64,000 nucleotides of DNA from Sandaracinobacteroides sp039808025 (lineage in GTDB: Bacteria > Pseudomonadota > Alphaproteobacteria > Sphingomonadales > Sphingomonadaceae). The position numbers were made by a program, and so were the translations under genes. Below, one piece after another: positions 32,628 through 41,951 of this stretch. The notes beneath the pieces are model-generated. The model saw nothing but the letters and a program-made list of their open reading frames with translations. It did not search any database and was not told where the DNA came from. The stretch is from positions 62,001 to 126,000 of the forward strand of contig JBDHSK010000009.1 of assembly GCA_039808025.1 (NCBI GenBank). Direction: 5' to 3'. The first letter of the stretch is position 1, and the number at the start of each line of letters is the position of its first letter.

Positions 32628-33749
32628 TCATCCACGATTTGGCTGCCCGGTTTCGCGGTGCACGCCCATCAACATGCCAAAGGCGATCATCACCGTCAGC
32701 ATCGCGCTGCCACCATAGCTCATCAACGGGAAGGGTATGCCCACCACCGGCGCCAGGCCCATCACCATCATGGAGTTGATCAGCACATAGAAAAACATCG
32801 TCATCGACAGACCGGCCGCCAGCAGGCGGTTGAATTCCGTCTCGGCGCGCATCGCCAGGCGAATCCCCCACACCAGCACCGTGATATAAAGCCCCAGCAG
32901 CACGATGCCGCCGGCCAGCCCCCATTCTTCGGCCATGGTGGCGAAAATGAAATCGGTCTGTGGTTCGGGCAGATAATCGAGATGGCTTTGCGAACCCTGC
33001 CCGAACCCCTTGCCGAACAACCCGCCCGAGCCAATGGCGATCTTCGACTGGGTGATGTGATAGCCGGCGCCCAGCGGGTCGGCCTCGGGGTCGAGGAAGA
33101 TCAGCACCCGCTTTTTCTGGTAATCGTGCAGCAGGTTGAACAGGAAAGGCAGCGCCGCCAGGCCCGAAAGGCCGGGGATCAGCAGCCACTTCAGCGGCAA
33201 ACCACCCAGAAACATCAGGGTGAGGCCGCCGGCGACGATCATGGTGGCGGTGCCCAGATCGGGTTGCAGCAGCACCAATGCGGCAGGCACGAAAATTAGG
33301 GCAAGTGGCGGCCAGATTCCGGCCAGCCGTTCCGAATAGCCGCGTGGCAGATAATGATAAAAATGCGCCAGAACCAATATGATGGCGATCTTCATGAACT
33401 CAGATGGCTGCAGGCGCGTGAACCCGAGGTCGAGCCAGCGCTGAGACCCCCCCGAAATCGCCCCCAGCGCCTCGACGCTGATAAGTGCCACCAGCACGAT
33501 CAGGTAGAAAGGCCAGGCAATCTTGCGCCAGAACCGGGTGGGCACCTGTGAAAGCGCCAGCGCCATGCCCAGAAAGACCAGAAAGCGGATAAGGTGGTTG
33601 GTGGCCCATGGCTGCATATGCCGCCCGGCAGCGGAATACAGAACCACAACCCCGAACCCGCCGATTGCCATGATGGCAAGGATGATGAGCCAGGGCAGCC
33701 GCACCAGCCGTTGCGGCCAATGGGCATTGAGGAGACCGGCAAAGTTCAT
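32628..33749 (-). CDS. rodA: Rod shape-determining glycosyltransferase RodA
   Basis: SEDS-family peptidoglycan glycosyltransferase that polymerises lipid II during cell elongation, working with PBP2. The 373-residue protein has about ten membrane helices. Conserved SEDS marks are visible: GGSQRWLDLG, LQPSEFMKIA, LQPDLGTATM (the catalytic Asp is in this region), GQGSQSHLDYLPEPQTDFIFA and GIPFPLMSYGGSAM near the end. The start overlaps the PBP2 stop as ATGA, last gene of the mreBCD-mrdA-rodA order found in many proteobacteria. It is followed by tRNA-Lys, transcribed in the same direction. Confidence 0.97.
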   Translation of the reverse strand: MNFAGLLNAHWPQRLVRLPWLIILAIMAIGGFGVVVLYSAAGRHMQPWATNHLIRFLVFLGMALALSQVPTRFWRKIAWPFYLIVLVALISVEALGAISGGSQRWLDLGFTRLQPSEFMKIAIILVLAHFYHYLPRGYSERLAGIWPPLALIFVPAALVLLQPDLGTATMIVAGGLTLMFLGGLPLKWLLIPGLSGLAALPFLFNLLHDYQKKRVLIFLDPEADPLGAGYHITQSKIAIGSGGLFGKGFGQGSQSHLDYLPEPQTDFIFATMAEEWGLAGGIVLLGLYITVLVWGIRLAMRAETEFNRLLAAGLSMTMFFYVLINSMMVMGLAPVVGIPFPLMSYGGSAMLTVMIAFGMLMGVHRETGQPNRG

Positions 33750-35701
33750 GGGGCAGGCGTCGTGGCCGTGGTGGATGCAGGTGCCGGTGTGGCCGGGGTG
33801 GCGCCGGCGGCGGTTGTGGCAGAGGCAGCGGCTGCTGCTGCCGCCGCCTCGGCGGCGCGTCGGGCTTCCTCGGCGGCGCGGGCGCGGCTTTCAAGGATGG
33901 CGTCCAGGCGTTTTTCCGCCTGCTCGCGGTCGTAGATCCAGGTCATCACGTCTTTGGCGATGGGTGCTGCGGCTTTCGAACCTCCGATGCCGTGTTCGAC
34001 GATGACGCTGATGGCATAGCGCGGGTTGTCGACCGGTGCGAAGGCGATGAACAGCGCATGGTCGCGGAATTTCCATGGCACTCCGGCGCCGCCGCGAAAG
34101 CCGGCCGAAATGCGCCGCACCTGGGCGGTTCCGGTTTTGCCGCCCATGCGGATGCCGGGAACCCGCAGTGCCGAAGCGCGCGCCGTTCCACCGGGGCCAT
34201 TAACCACATCATCCATGCCTTGACGCACCACCTCGAGAAAGTCGGGCGGGATATCGAGCGGGGCAAAGGGTTTCTGCGGGGTGTCGGCCAGCATGCGCGG
34301 CTGCACGATGCGCCCGGTGGCGATCCGCGCTGTCATGACGGCAAGTTGCAACGGGTTGACGATGACATAGCCCTGACCGATCGCCATGTTGAGGGTGTCG
34401 GCCTCCAGCCAGTTCTGGTCGTAGCGTTTCTTCTTCCAGGCCGGATCGGGGATGATACCGGCGCGCTGGACCGGCATGGGAATGTCGAACTTGTGCTCAA
34501 GCCCCAGTTTCCGGGCCATGTCGGCCACTTCCTGGGCGCCGACCCGCCGCGCCATGGTGTAGAAATAAACGTTGCAGCTTTTGGCGATCCCTGAGCGCAT
34601 GGCCACGGTGCCGTGGCCCGACCGCTTGTGACAATGCCAGACATTACGACCCAGCCGATAGGCGCCTGAACAATGCACCTGATCGGTGGGTAGCACACCG
34701 CCATGCAGGGCAGCGAGGGCCGTGACCGGCTTGAAGGTAGATCCGGGGACGTATAGACCCTGCAGGGATTTGTTGAGCAGCGGCTTGCGCTCATCGGCCT
34801 GCAGCTCTTTCCACAAGGCCGAAGGGATGCGGTTGGAAAAGACATTGGGGTCGAATGCCGGCATCGAAAGCAGGCACTTGACGTCGCCGGTCACCACGTC
34901 GATCACCACTACCGAGCAGCTCTCGTTTCCCACTCTTGCGGCCGTGAACGCCTGAAGCCCGCGATCGATGGTGAGCCGAACGGTCTGCCCCTGTACATCG
35001 GGGCGGGTGTCGAGCTCTCGGATGATGCGGCCGCGGGCATTGACTTCGACGCGACGGGCGCCGGGCTGGCCGCGCAGCGTTTCCTCCTTGGATTTTTCCA
35101 CACCGTCCTTGCCCAGCCGGAAGCCAGCCAGCATGTACAAGGGGTTGCGGGTTTCTTTATATTGTTCAGCAGTTGGCGGGCCGACATAGCCGGCGAGATG
35201 AGCGAAGGCTTCGCCATCGGGATAGTGGCGGACATAGGTTTTCAGCGGCTGCAACCCGGCCATGTCCGACAGTTCGAGATTAAGGGCAGCATAAGCATCC
35301 CAGCCGATATCGTCGGCGATGGCAAGGGTGCCGGCATGGGGCAGGGTGGCGGCGGCTTCGATGATGCGGGCGCGTTCGGCCGGGTCAATCTCGATGATGC
35401 GGCCCACCTTGTCGAGCGCTTCCTCGAGGTCGCCAGCCAGCGATGGGGTGATCTCTACGGAATAGGCGGGGCGGTTGGTGGCAATGGGTTCGCCCTTGAT
35501 GTCGGCAATCAGGCCCCGGCGGGGGGGGATGAGGTGCAGCGATATGCGGTTGCTTTCCGCCTTGGAGGCATATCGATCTCCCTGGGCGATGGCCAGCCAG
35601 CCCATGCGCCCGGCCAGAGCCAGCCCGGCCCCGACCTGCACGGCGCCCAGAAAGAACGCCCGGCGGGCGAACTGGGGGCGGGTGTGGCCATCGTCGGCCA
35701 T
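33746..35701 (-). CDS. mrdA: Penicillin-binding protein 2
   Basis: Class B transpeptidase of the elongation complex. The 651-residue protein has one N-terminal membrane anchor (about residues 13-33), the dimerisation domain and a transpeptidase domain with the three active-site motifs: STFK (in PGSTFKPVTA), SCN (in AKSCNVYFY) and KTG (in GGKTGTAQV). After the usual end come some 60 residues: a charged helix (EKRLDAILESRARAAEEARRAAE shortened: core RAAEEARRAAE) and then an Ala/Thr/Pro-rich tail without fixed structure, in the periplasm. The start is one base after the mreD stop region. Partner RodA is encoded immediately downstream. Confidence 0.97.
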   Translation of the reverse strand: MADDGHTRPQFARRAFFLGAVQVGAGLALAGRMGWLAIAQGDRYASKAESNRISLHLIPPRRGLIADIKGEPIATNRPAYSVEITPSLAGDLEEALDKVGRIIEIDPAERARIIEAAATLPHAGTLAIADDIGWDAYAALNLELSDMAGLQPLKTYVRHYPDGEAFAHLAGYVGPPTAEQYKETRNPLYMLAGFRLGKDGVEKSKEETLRGQPGARRVEVNARGRIIRELDTRPDVQGQTVRLTIDRGLQAFTAARVGNESCSVVVIDVVTGDVKCLLSMPAFDPNVFSNRIPSALWKELQADERKPLLNKSLQGLYVPGSTFKPVTALAALHGGVLPTDQVHCSGAYRLGRNVWHCHKRSGHGTVAMRSGIAKSCNVYFYTMARRVGAQEVADMARKLGLEHKFDIPMPVQRAGIIPDPAWKKKRYDQNWLEADTLNMAIGQGYVIVNPLQLAVMTARIATGRIVQPRMLADTPQKPFAPLDIPPDFLEVVRQGMDDVVNGPGGTARASALRVPGIRMGGKTGTAQVRRISAGFRGGAGVPWKFRDHALFIAFAPVDNPRYAISVIVEHGIGGSKAAAPIAKDVMTWIYDREQAEKRLDAILESRARAAEEARRAAEAAAAAAAASATTAAGATPATPAPASTTATTPAP

Positions 35702-35702
35702 G

Positions 35703-36215
35703 TCAGACCTCGAGGAACCGGCGGCGCAGGCGAACGGCGAGGCGCACGACCAGCGGCCATGCGAGGATGGTTAGCGCGGCCTGCGCCATGATTGGGCCAA
35801 GCGGCGCCGGCTGACCGGTGAAGGCCAGCATCTGCCAGCCCAGCAGGTTGGCGACTGCAACGATACTGGCTGCGAACGCCCAGTCGGTTGCCAGATGGCG
35901 GGCCTCGGTGCGGGATTCTGCCATGCGCACGGCCACCACAGCGGCGGGCAGCAGAAAGGCGTTGATTCCCAGTGGCACGCCAGTGACGAGATCGGCGATG
36001 ATGCCCAACAGCAGCGCTGCATAGGCGGGAAGCAGTCGCGGAGCGAGGCTTGCCCAGACCAGACAGAGCAGCAGGGGAATCTGTGGGATCACCCCCCATG
36101 CCAGTGGCATCGGCGCCATCAGCAACAGGATGGCCAGCAGCACTGACAGCGCCGGGATGGCCGGAGCGATCCGTTCGCCGAGTGTTGGCTGAGAGCTGAG
36201 CGGGGAGGAGGTCAT
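35703..36215 (-). CDS. mreD: Rod shape-determining protein MreD
   Basis: Inner-membrane protein of the elongation complex that links MreC with RodA and PBP2. The 170-residue protein has five to six hydrophobic helices and the family segment GIIADLVTGVPLGINAFLLP near the middle, which is the best conserved part of MreD. It overlaps the mreC stop as ATGA and lies one base before mrdA, so it is translated with both. Length is in the normal range. No unusual features. Confidence 0.92.
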   Translation of the reverse strand: MTSSPLSSQPTLGERIAPAIPALSVLLAILLLMAPMPLAWGVIPQIPLLLCLVWASLAPRLLPAYAALLLGIIADLVTGVPLGINAFLLPAAVVAVRMAESRTEARHLATDWAFAASIVAVANLLGWQMLAFTGQPAPLGPIMAQAALTILAWPLVVRLAVRLRRRFLEV

Positions 36216-37276
36216 GTTCTGGGGGGTGCGGTACGTGTTGTGGCAGGTGCTGCAGTCCTGGCTGCCGGGGATGGTGTGGGTGGTGCAGCAGTGGTGGTTG
36301 GCGCAGCAATGGAGGATGGGGCTGTGGCGGGAGGTGCAGCGGCGGATGGAGCCGGCGACACTGCTGACACGTCAGCCTCTGATGGAGCCGGAGGCGCTGG
36401 GACGAAGGCGGGTGGTGGCAGCCAGGGCGCTTCCACCATCACCACCCCAAGCCCGGTGGGGTTGGCAAGAGGTCGCGCACGAGGCGGCTCGTGGCCAACG
36501 TCGGTGACAACCGCAACCGGCACATTGGGCGGAAACAGGCCGCCGTCGCCACTGGTCACCAGCCGGTCACCGACGCGGATACGATCAATTCCCGAAGCGA
36601 TATCGAAGGCAAATTCCAGCGTTGTGCTTCCGGTGCCGACAAGCATGCCCGTCCAGCCGGTGCGCAGCACCTTTACCGGAACCCGGCTGTTGGCATCGGT
36701 CAGAAGCATGATCCGCGACGCATGTTGCCCGACATCGGTTACGCGCCCGGCCAGCCCTTGTGCTGCGATCACCGGCATGCGTGGCTTCACCCCATCAGAC
36801 AGTCCGGCGTTGATGATGGCGCTGCGCACCCCGGCATTGCCGGCCGAGGCAGAGACCACGGCGCTGGCGACCAGTCGCCGCTCCGGGCGTCGCAGTTTCA
36901 GCAGATCTTCCAGCCGCCTGACTTCGACGGCCAGCGCTTCGGCCTTGTTGGCACGCTGGGTAGCGAGCTTCAGATTGGCTTCCAGCGCGCGGTTCTTTTC
37001 GACGACCTGCCAGTGATCGCCGATCGCCGAACCCAGCCGCCGGATGGCTTCGAGCGGTGCATGGGTAACAGCCAGCAGCGGAGAAACAGCGTCGAGCATG
37101 GCGCCGCGCAGGCGCTCTCCCTGATCGGGGTTGATGCGGCTGAACAGCAGCAGGAACAGCGCCACCGCCAGAACCACACCCGACAAAACGGCACCCAGCA
37201 GCGCGAGGTTGGAATCGCGGCGCGCAAAACTGGTGCGGCGGGGCTCACGTCCCCTCGAAGCGGGCGGGCGGCTCAT
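36212..37276 (-). CDS. mreC: Rod shape-determining protein MreC
   Basis: Bitopic membrane protein that activates PBP2 in the periplasm. The 354-residue protein has a basic N-terminus, one membrane helix (about residues 26-46), a coiled coil (NRALEANLKLATQRANKAEA shortened: core LKLATQRANKAEAL) and the two-barrel beta domain with SAGNAGVRSAIINAGLSDGV. The last 65 residues are an Ala/Pro/Thr-rich low-complexity tail, similar in character to the PBP2 tail made from the same operon. ATG 37276 is taken; GTG 37285 is possible. The gene follows mreB by 79 bases. Confidence 0.94.
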   Translation of the reverse strand: MSRPPASRGREPRRTSFARRDSNLALLGAVLSGVVLAVALFLLLFSRINPDQGERLRGAMLDAVSPLLAVTHAPLEAIRRLGSAIGDHWQVVEKNRALEANLKLATQRANKAEALAVEVRRLEDLLKLRRPERRLVASAVVSASAGNAGVRSAIINAGLSDGVKPRMPVIAAQGLAGRVTDVGQHASRIMLLTDANSRVPVKVLRTGWTGMLVGTGSTTLEFAFDIASGIDRIRVGDRLVTSGDGGLFPPNVPVAVVTDVGHEPPRARPLANPTGLGVVMVEAPWLPPPAFVPAPPAPSEADVSAVSPAPSAAAPPATAPSSIAAPTTTAAPPTPSPAARTAAPATTRTAPPRT

Positions 37277-37355
37277 CTGGAGCACAATGCTATGGTTTCC
37301 ATGAGGTGCAAGGACTGTGATGCCCCGTCACGCCCCGTCACCAGAGTGAGCGACA

Positions 37356-38402
37356 TCAGGCCGACATCAGAACGCCGCGATAGATCGGGTCTTCCAGTGC
37401 CCGGCCCGTGCCCAGCGCCACGCACGACAGCGGGTCTTCGGCAACGGTGACCGGCAGACCGGTTGCCCGGCGCAGCGCCTCGTCGAGGCCACCCAGCAGC
37501 GCGCCGCCACCCGTCAGCACGATGCCCTGATCGACGATATCGGCGGCCAGTTCGGGTGCGGTGTTCTCAAGCGCCAGACGAACGCTTTCGATGATGGCGG
37601 AAACCGGTTCGGAAAGGGCGTCGGCCACCTGCCCCTGATTGATGGTGATTTCCTTGGGAACGCCGTTCACCAGGTCGCGGCCCTTGATCTCAAGGGTGAC
37701 ACCGATGCCGTCAGTTGGCGGAATGGCGGCGCCGATATCCTTCTTGATTCGCTCGGCCGTCATTTCGCCGATCAGCAGATTGTGGTTGCGGCGCACATAG
37801 TTGATGATCGCCTCGTCCATCTTGTCGCCACCAACCCGCACGCTGGTGGTGAAGGCAAGGCCGCGCAGCGACAGCACGGCCACTTCGGTGGTGCCGCCGC
37901 CGATATCGACAACCATCGAGCCGATCGGCTCGGTTACCGGCATGCCGGCGCCAATGGCAGCGGCCATCGGTTCGAGGATCAGGCTTACCTGCGAAGCACC
38001 GGCGTTCGACGCCGCGTCGCGGATGGCCCGGCGTTCAACGGGCGTAGAGCCCGAGGGCACGCAGATGATGATTTCCGGTCCGGTCGGCATCCAGTTCGAT
38101 CGCCCGTGCACCTTGGCGATGAAATATTTGATCATGTCTTCAGCGGTTTCAATGTCGGCGATGACACCGTCACGCAGCGGCCGGATCGCCTCAACGTTGC
38201 CGGGAGTTTTGCCCATCATCAGCTTGGCGTCGTTGCCAACGGCTTTTACCTGCCGGCGACCGTTCACCACCTCCATCGCCACCACCGATGGTTCATTGAG
38301 AACGATGCCGCGGCCGCGAACGTAAACCAGCGTGTTGGCGGTGCCGAGATCGATTGCCATGTCCTGGCTCAGGAAACCGAAAAGGCCTTTCAGAAATTTC
38401 AC
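37356..38402 (-). CDS. mreB: Rod shape-determining protein MreB
   Basis: Actin-like ATPase that forms short membrane-bound filaments and orients wall synthesis. The 348-residue protein shows phosphate loop 1 (AIDLGTANTLVYV), the PSVVA segment, phosphate loop 2 (VVDIGGGTTEVAVLSL) and the adenosine motif (VLTGGGALLGG). The amphipathic N-terminus (KFLKGLFGFLSQ) would bind the membrane. GTG 38402 is preferred because it gives the usual length and N-terminus; TTG 38420 would add six residues and has no ribosome site. First gene of the leftward operon and divergent from mutL. Confidence 0.96.
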   Translation of the reverse strand: MKFLKGLFGFLSQDMAIDLGTANTLVYVRGRGIVLNEPSVVAMEVVNGRRQVKAVGNDAKLMMGKTPGNVEAIRPLRDGVIADIETAEDMIKYFIAKVHGRSNWMPTGPEIIICVPSGSTPVERRAIRDAASNAGASQVSLILEPMAAAIGAGMPVTEPIGSMVVDIGGGTTEVAVLSLRGLAFTTSVRVGGDKMDEAIINYVRRNHNLLIGEMTAERIKKDIGAAIPPTDGIGVTLEIKGRDLVNGVPKEITINQGQVADALSEPVSAIIESVRLALENTAPELAADIVDQGIVLTGGGALLGGLDEALRRATGLPVTVAEDPLSCVALGTGRALEDPIYRGVLMSA

Positions 38403-38568
38403 TGTCAGCTTGCCTTGCAATAATCAGGAGGAAACGATGGCTGTTGTTAGCCTCTGTTTGCCGGGCGGCATAGGGGCATGGTTACTGGCGCGCAAGCGGC
38501 ATTTCCTCCGGAATGGGGTGTGGCCCCCCTTGTCGTTGCCGCCACCCCGGTGCAAGAGCCATGGCATC

Positions 38569-40386
38569 ATGCCGATCCGCCGACTGCCCTCGCATCTCGT
38601 TGACCGGATCGCCGCCGGCGAGGTGGTGGAACGGCCGGCGAGTGTGGTGAAAGAGCTGGTGGAAAACAGCCTTGATGCCGGTGCCCGCCGTATCGAGGTG
38701 ACGATCATCGGTGACGGCCAGCAGCGCATCCAAGTGGTAGATGACGGGCTGGGGATGACTCCGGCCGAGATGCGCCTCGCCGTTGAGCGCCACGCCACCT
38801 CAAAGCTGCCGGGCGACGATCTGCTGGCCATTAGCAGTTTCGGGTTTCGCGGCGAAGCATTGCCGGCGATTGCGTCGGTTGCCGATTTCGCGCTGGAATC
38901 ACGTCCGCCCGGCGCTGACCAGGGGTGGCGGCTGCAACTGGCGGGCGGTGCGGTGCTTTTTGATGGCCCCGCCGGGTTGCCGGGTGGTACCCGCATCACT
39001 GTCGACCATCTGTTCGCCCGGGTGCCGGCCCGCGCCAAATTCCTGAAGTCTGAGCGCACCGAGGTTCAGGCGGTGGTCGATGTCGTGCGGCGGCTGGCGA
39101 TGGCTCACCCCGAGGTGGCGTTCCGGCTGGTGGCCGATGGCAACCTGTTGATGGAGGCCAATAAGGCCGACGGTTCCGGTGTGGCGGGGCTGGCGCAGCG
39201 GGTGCTGGCATTGCTTCCGGCCGGTGCCGATATGGTGCCGGTGGATTTCCGCCGCGATGATCTCGAGATCGGCGGTCTGGCTGGTCTGCCCTCGGCCAGT
39301 CGCGCGACTTCCGAGCGGCAGTATCTGTTCGTCAATGGCCGGCCGGTGAAAGACCGGCTGCTGGTAGGGGCCTTGCGTGGCGCCTATACTGACCGGCTTC
39401 CTGCCGGCCGTCATGCCATGGCGGCGTTGTTTCTCACCCTGTCGCCAGCGATGGTTGATGTGAATGTGCACCCGGCCAAGGCCGAAGTGCGGTTTGCCGA
39501 ACCGGCCCGCATTCGCGCCAGCCTGATCGTGGCCATCCGCGAGGCGCTGGAAGCAGGTGGAATCCGCCCATCTGCTGCATCGAGCGCGGCGTTGGCAAAG
39601 GCGCTGGATCCGGCACGGACGCAGCTGCATCTGGCCATGCCGGCCCGGCCCTTACCGCCGGTTGCCAGCGCCCCGACAGCAGCGGCCAGCCCCGGCGTTG
39701 CCGAACCGGCCGCGGCCTTTGTGTCAACCATTCCGTTGCAGATGGCGGCAACGTCTGCGGAACCGCCTGCAGCTGTCGCTCTTGGGGGCGGCCCGCTGGG
39801 GGTGGCGCGCGGGCAGATCGCCAACACGTACATCATTGCCGAAAGCGCCGACGCACTGGTGCTGGTTGATCAGCATGCCGCCCACGAACGGCTGGTGCTT
39901 GAGGCGATGCGTGGCCGCGCCGGGCCTCTGGCCGTGCAGCCTCTGCTGATTGCCGAGACGGTGACCCTTGACAGGGCTTCCTGTGCCCGACTGGAGGCAG
40001 CGGCGCCGCATTTGCTGGCCATGGGTGTGGAGATCGAGCGGTTCGGTGACGACAGCATGGTGGTGCGGTCACTTCCGGCACTTCTCGGGCACCCGGATTG
40101 CCGCCGGTTGTTGTCCGATATCGTCGATGAACTCGATGCGGCACTGACACCCGACAATGATGGCGCGCCCGCCGCCGAGGCAGTGGCCCGGCGCCTCGAT
40201 CAGCTTGCCGCCACCATCGCCTGCCATGGCAGCGTGCGTGCCGGACGCGCCCTTGGCCTTGCCGAGATGAACGCGCTGTTGCGGCAGATGGAAGCCGTAC
40301 CCGCTAGTGGCACCTGCAACCATGGCCGCCCCACGTTCCTGCGACTGGATAAAGCCGATCTCGAACGGCTGTTCCACCGGCGCTAA
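38569..40386 (+). CDS. mutL: DNA mismatch repair protein MutL
   Basis: Links MutS mismatch recognition to strand cutting. The 605-residue protein has the GHKL ATPase domain with VDRIAAGEVVERPASVVKEL shortened to core IAAGEVVERP, DNSLDAGA-like NSLDAGARR, DDGLGM, and GFRGEAL; a Pro/Ala-rich linker (about 330-410); and a C-terminal dimerisation domain. The C-terminal part has QHAAHERLVLEAM and ends with CNHGRPT, motifs of MutL proteins that carry the metal-dependent nick site, although the full DQHA-x2-E-x4-E set reads DQHAAHERLVLE here, so endonuclease activity is plausible. ATG 38569 gives the standard N-terminus but has a weak ribosome site; ATG 38437 has a strong AGGAGG and would add 44 residues. 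Confidence 0.95.
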   Translation: MPIRRLPSHLVDRIAAGEVVERPASVVKELVENSLDAGARRIEVTIIGDGQQRIQVVDDGLGMTPAEMRLAVERHATSKLPGDDLLAISSFGFRGEALPAIASVADFALESRPPGADQGWRLQLAGGAVLFDGPAGLPGGTRITVDHLFARVPARAKFLKSERTEVQAVVDVVRRLAMAHPEVAFRLVADGNLLMEANKADGSGVAGLAQRVLALLPAGADMVPVDFRRDDLEIGGLAGLPSASRATSERQYLFVNGRPVKDRLLVGALRGAYTDRLPAGRHAMAALFLTLSPAMVDVNVHPAKAEVRFAEPARIRASLIVAIREALEAGGIRPSAASSAALAKALDPARTQLHLAMPARPLPPVASAPTAAASPGVAEPAAAFVSTIPLQMAATSAEPPAAVALGGGPLGVARGQIANTYIIAESADALVLVDQHAAHERLVLEAMRGRAGPLAVQPLLIAETVTLDRASCARLEAAAPHLLAMGVEIERFGDDSMVVRSLPALLGHPDCRRLLSDIVDELDAALTPDNDGAPAAEAVARRLDQLAATIACHGSVRAGRALGLAEMNALLRQMEAVPASGTCNHGRPTFLRLDKADLERLFHRR

Positions 40387-40488
40387 CGGCTCGTCGCAAA
40401 GGGGCGGAGGCATCCCGGCAATGGCTTGACAGCGGCGAAACCCTGCAGTTCTCATCAACTGCCGCAGTGCAGTAACGGGGGGATACAG

Positions 40489-41094
40489 ATGAAATATGCG
40501 ATCCTGATGCTGGGAGCAGCCGCCACTCTGGCCGCCTGTGCCAGTTCGCCACAGATGCCGCGCCCGCGTCCGGTTCCCGGAGTCATGCAGAGTTACCAGT
40601 GCTCCACCGGAGAGCGTGTCGATGTCAATTTCCTCATTCCGCAGGGCATTGCCCAGCTGCGGCGTGGTGGCGTCACCACGGACCTCCACCGCACGTCGCA
40701 TACACCGCCTACCTATCGGGGTGGGCCAACAACCATGGTGACCGATGCTGATCGGGGAAATATTACCCTGACGGTCGGCAGGATGGCACCGATGAACTGC
40801 TCCAACGTGCTTCGCCCCACCAACCCCATTGTGCCCCGGCCGCAACCCCCGGCTGGCCCCTCTGAAATTCGCACGAATTTTGCTTGCAACAATGGCGAGC
40901 GCATTGTTCTTCGCCGTATTCCCCATCAGGGAACCGCGGTGCTGGAGCGTGGTGGACAATCGGTAGAGCTGAACCGTCAGCGCACCCACAAGGGCTTCCT
41001 TTATTCAAACGGCCAGACCGAGGTGCGGGGCAATGGCCACACCATCACCATGACGGTCGGCAGGATGACGCCTGCCAGGTGCCGGGCGTTTTGA
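40489..41094 (+). CDS. Lipoprotein with two MliC-like domains
   Basis: A 201-residue lipoprotein. The signal ends in the lipobox LAAC (Cys near residue 17). Two repeats follow, about residues 35-105 and 127-199. Each starts with a Cys-containing strand (YQCSTGERVDV, FACNNGERIVL), continues through a segment with a conserved Gly pattern (AQLRRGG, AVLERGG) and ends with the same block (TLTVGRMAPMNC, TMTVGRMTPARC), so each has a pair of cysteines that may form a disulfide. The fold resembles MliC, an inhibitor of C-type lysozyme, in duplicate. It would sit in the outer membrane and protect the wall from lysozyme; this is inferred. ATG 40489 follows GGGGGGA. Confidence 0.8.
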   Translation: MKYAILMLGAAATLAACASSPQMPRPRPVPGVMQSYQCSTGERVDVNFLIPQGIAQLRRGGVTTDLHRTSHTPPTYRGGPTTMVTDADRGNITLTVGRMAPMNCSNVLRPTNPIVPRPQPPAGPSEIRTNFACNNGERIVLRRIPHQGTAVLERGGQSVELNRQRTHKGFLYSNGQTEVRGNGHTITMTVGRMTPARCRAF

Positions 41095-41119
41095 TCACTG
41101 CTAAGGCAACAGTCTGATC

Positions 41120-41314
41120 ATGCAGAAGGCGGCATTGATCTCGGGTGCTGCCTTGCTGTTGCTTGGCGCCTGCAACAAGCCGCCAGAAACGACGGTATCG
41201 GCAGACCCCCAGCCGGGCCAGACAGCGGTTGATGCCAATACCGCGACGCCGCCTGAGGGCATGACCCCGCCGACAGTTCCGGAGGATATCACTGCGCCAG
41301 CCCCTGGTACCTGA
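41120..41314 (+). CDS. Small lipoprotein
   Basis: A 64-residue protein with a lipoprotein signal (lipobox LLGAC, Cys at residue 18) and a short mature part of about 46 residues rich in Pro, Thr and Ala, without predicted fold. It starts 25 bases after the MliC-like gene and probably shares its message. I recognise no family. Small unstructured lipoproteins of this kind are common in the outer membrane of alphaproteobacteria. Confidence 0.65.
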   Translation: MQKAALISGAALLLLGACNKPPETTVSADPQPGQTAVDANTATPPEGMTPPTVPEDITAPAPGT

Positions 41315-41325
41315 AACCGCAGCGT

Positions 41326-41378
41326 CAGCGGCCCCGTCCGCTGGCCCCGTCACCAAGTGATCTTGCCCTGGCGGCAAG
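41326..41378. terminator. Hairpins between convergent genes
   Basis: Two perfect hairpins lie between the small lipoprotein gene and the oppositely directed gamma-carbonic anhydrase gene: CAGCGG/CCGCTG at 41326-41343 with a six-base loop, and CTTGCC/GGCAAG at 41362-41378 with a five-base loop. Convergent position suggests a terminator that works from both sides. No T run is seen, so the mechanism is uncertain. Confidence 0.5.
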
Positions 41379-41432
41379 GTATCCGAATGCCGCAGGCAAA
41401 GGCCAGAACAGGTATGCGACTTTACGGGGCGG

Positions 41433-41951
41433 TCACCCTTCGTCCTGCCGGTATTGCCGCCCCCGTTCAACATAGCTGGCCGCCCCCATGCGGTTGAAGG
41501 CGACTTCCTCGTCGCTCAGCAGCCGCACCTTGCGGGCCGGGCGGCCCAGCCACAGCTCGCGCGATCCGATGCGCTTGCCGGGCGACAACAACGACCCGGC
41601 CCCCAGCATGCCGTCGGGTTCCACCACGCAGCCATCCATGACGATGGCGCCAAGCCCCACGAAGGCATGATCCATCAGCGTGCAGCCGTGAAGAAGCGCC
41701 ATGTGGCCGACCAGCACGTCGTTGCCGATGGTGGTTGCCGCCAGCGTATGGGTGACGTGCACCACCGAGCCGTCCTGGATGTTCGAGCGTTCGCCGATAC
41801 GAATGGGCATGTCGTCGCCGCGGATCACCACATTGTACCAGACAGACGAATCGGCGCCGATCTCGACATCGCCGATTACATGGGCGCCGGGGGCAATCCA
41901 GACATCCCGGTGGATCTTCGGCAATCTGCCGGCCTGACGGTGTACGGGCAT
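41433..41951 (-). CDS. Gamma-carbonic anhydrase family protein
   Basis: A 172-residue left-handed beta-helix protein of the gamma-carbonic anhydrase / PaaY-YrdA group. The hexapeptide repeats run from IAPGAHVIGDVEIG through GRPARKVR. The three zinc ligands can be placed in VVHVTH (His), VGHMALLHGC (two His). PDGMLGAGSLLSPGK and the C-terminal helix are typical of YrdA proteins. Activity as carbonic anhydrase is not certain because many members are inactive or serve other metabolism. Its start shares one base with the stop of the acetyltransferase gene (TGATG), so both belong to the argC-side operon. Confidence 0.88.
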   Translation of the reverse strand: MPVHRQAGRLPKIHRDVWIAPGAHVIGDVEIGADSSVWYNVVIRGDDMPIRIGERSNIQDGSVVHVTHTLAATTIGNDVLVGHMALLHGCTLMDHAFVGLGAIVMDGCVVEPDGMLGAGSLLSPGKRIGSRELWLGRPARKVRLLSDEEVAFNRMGAASYVERGRQYRQDEG

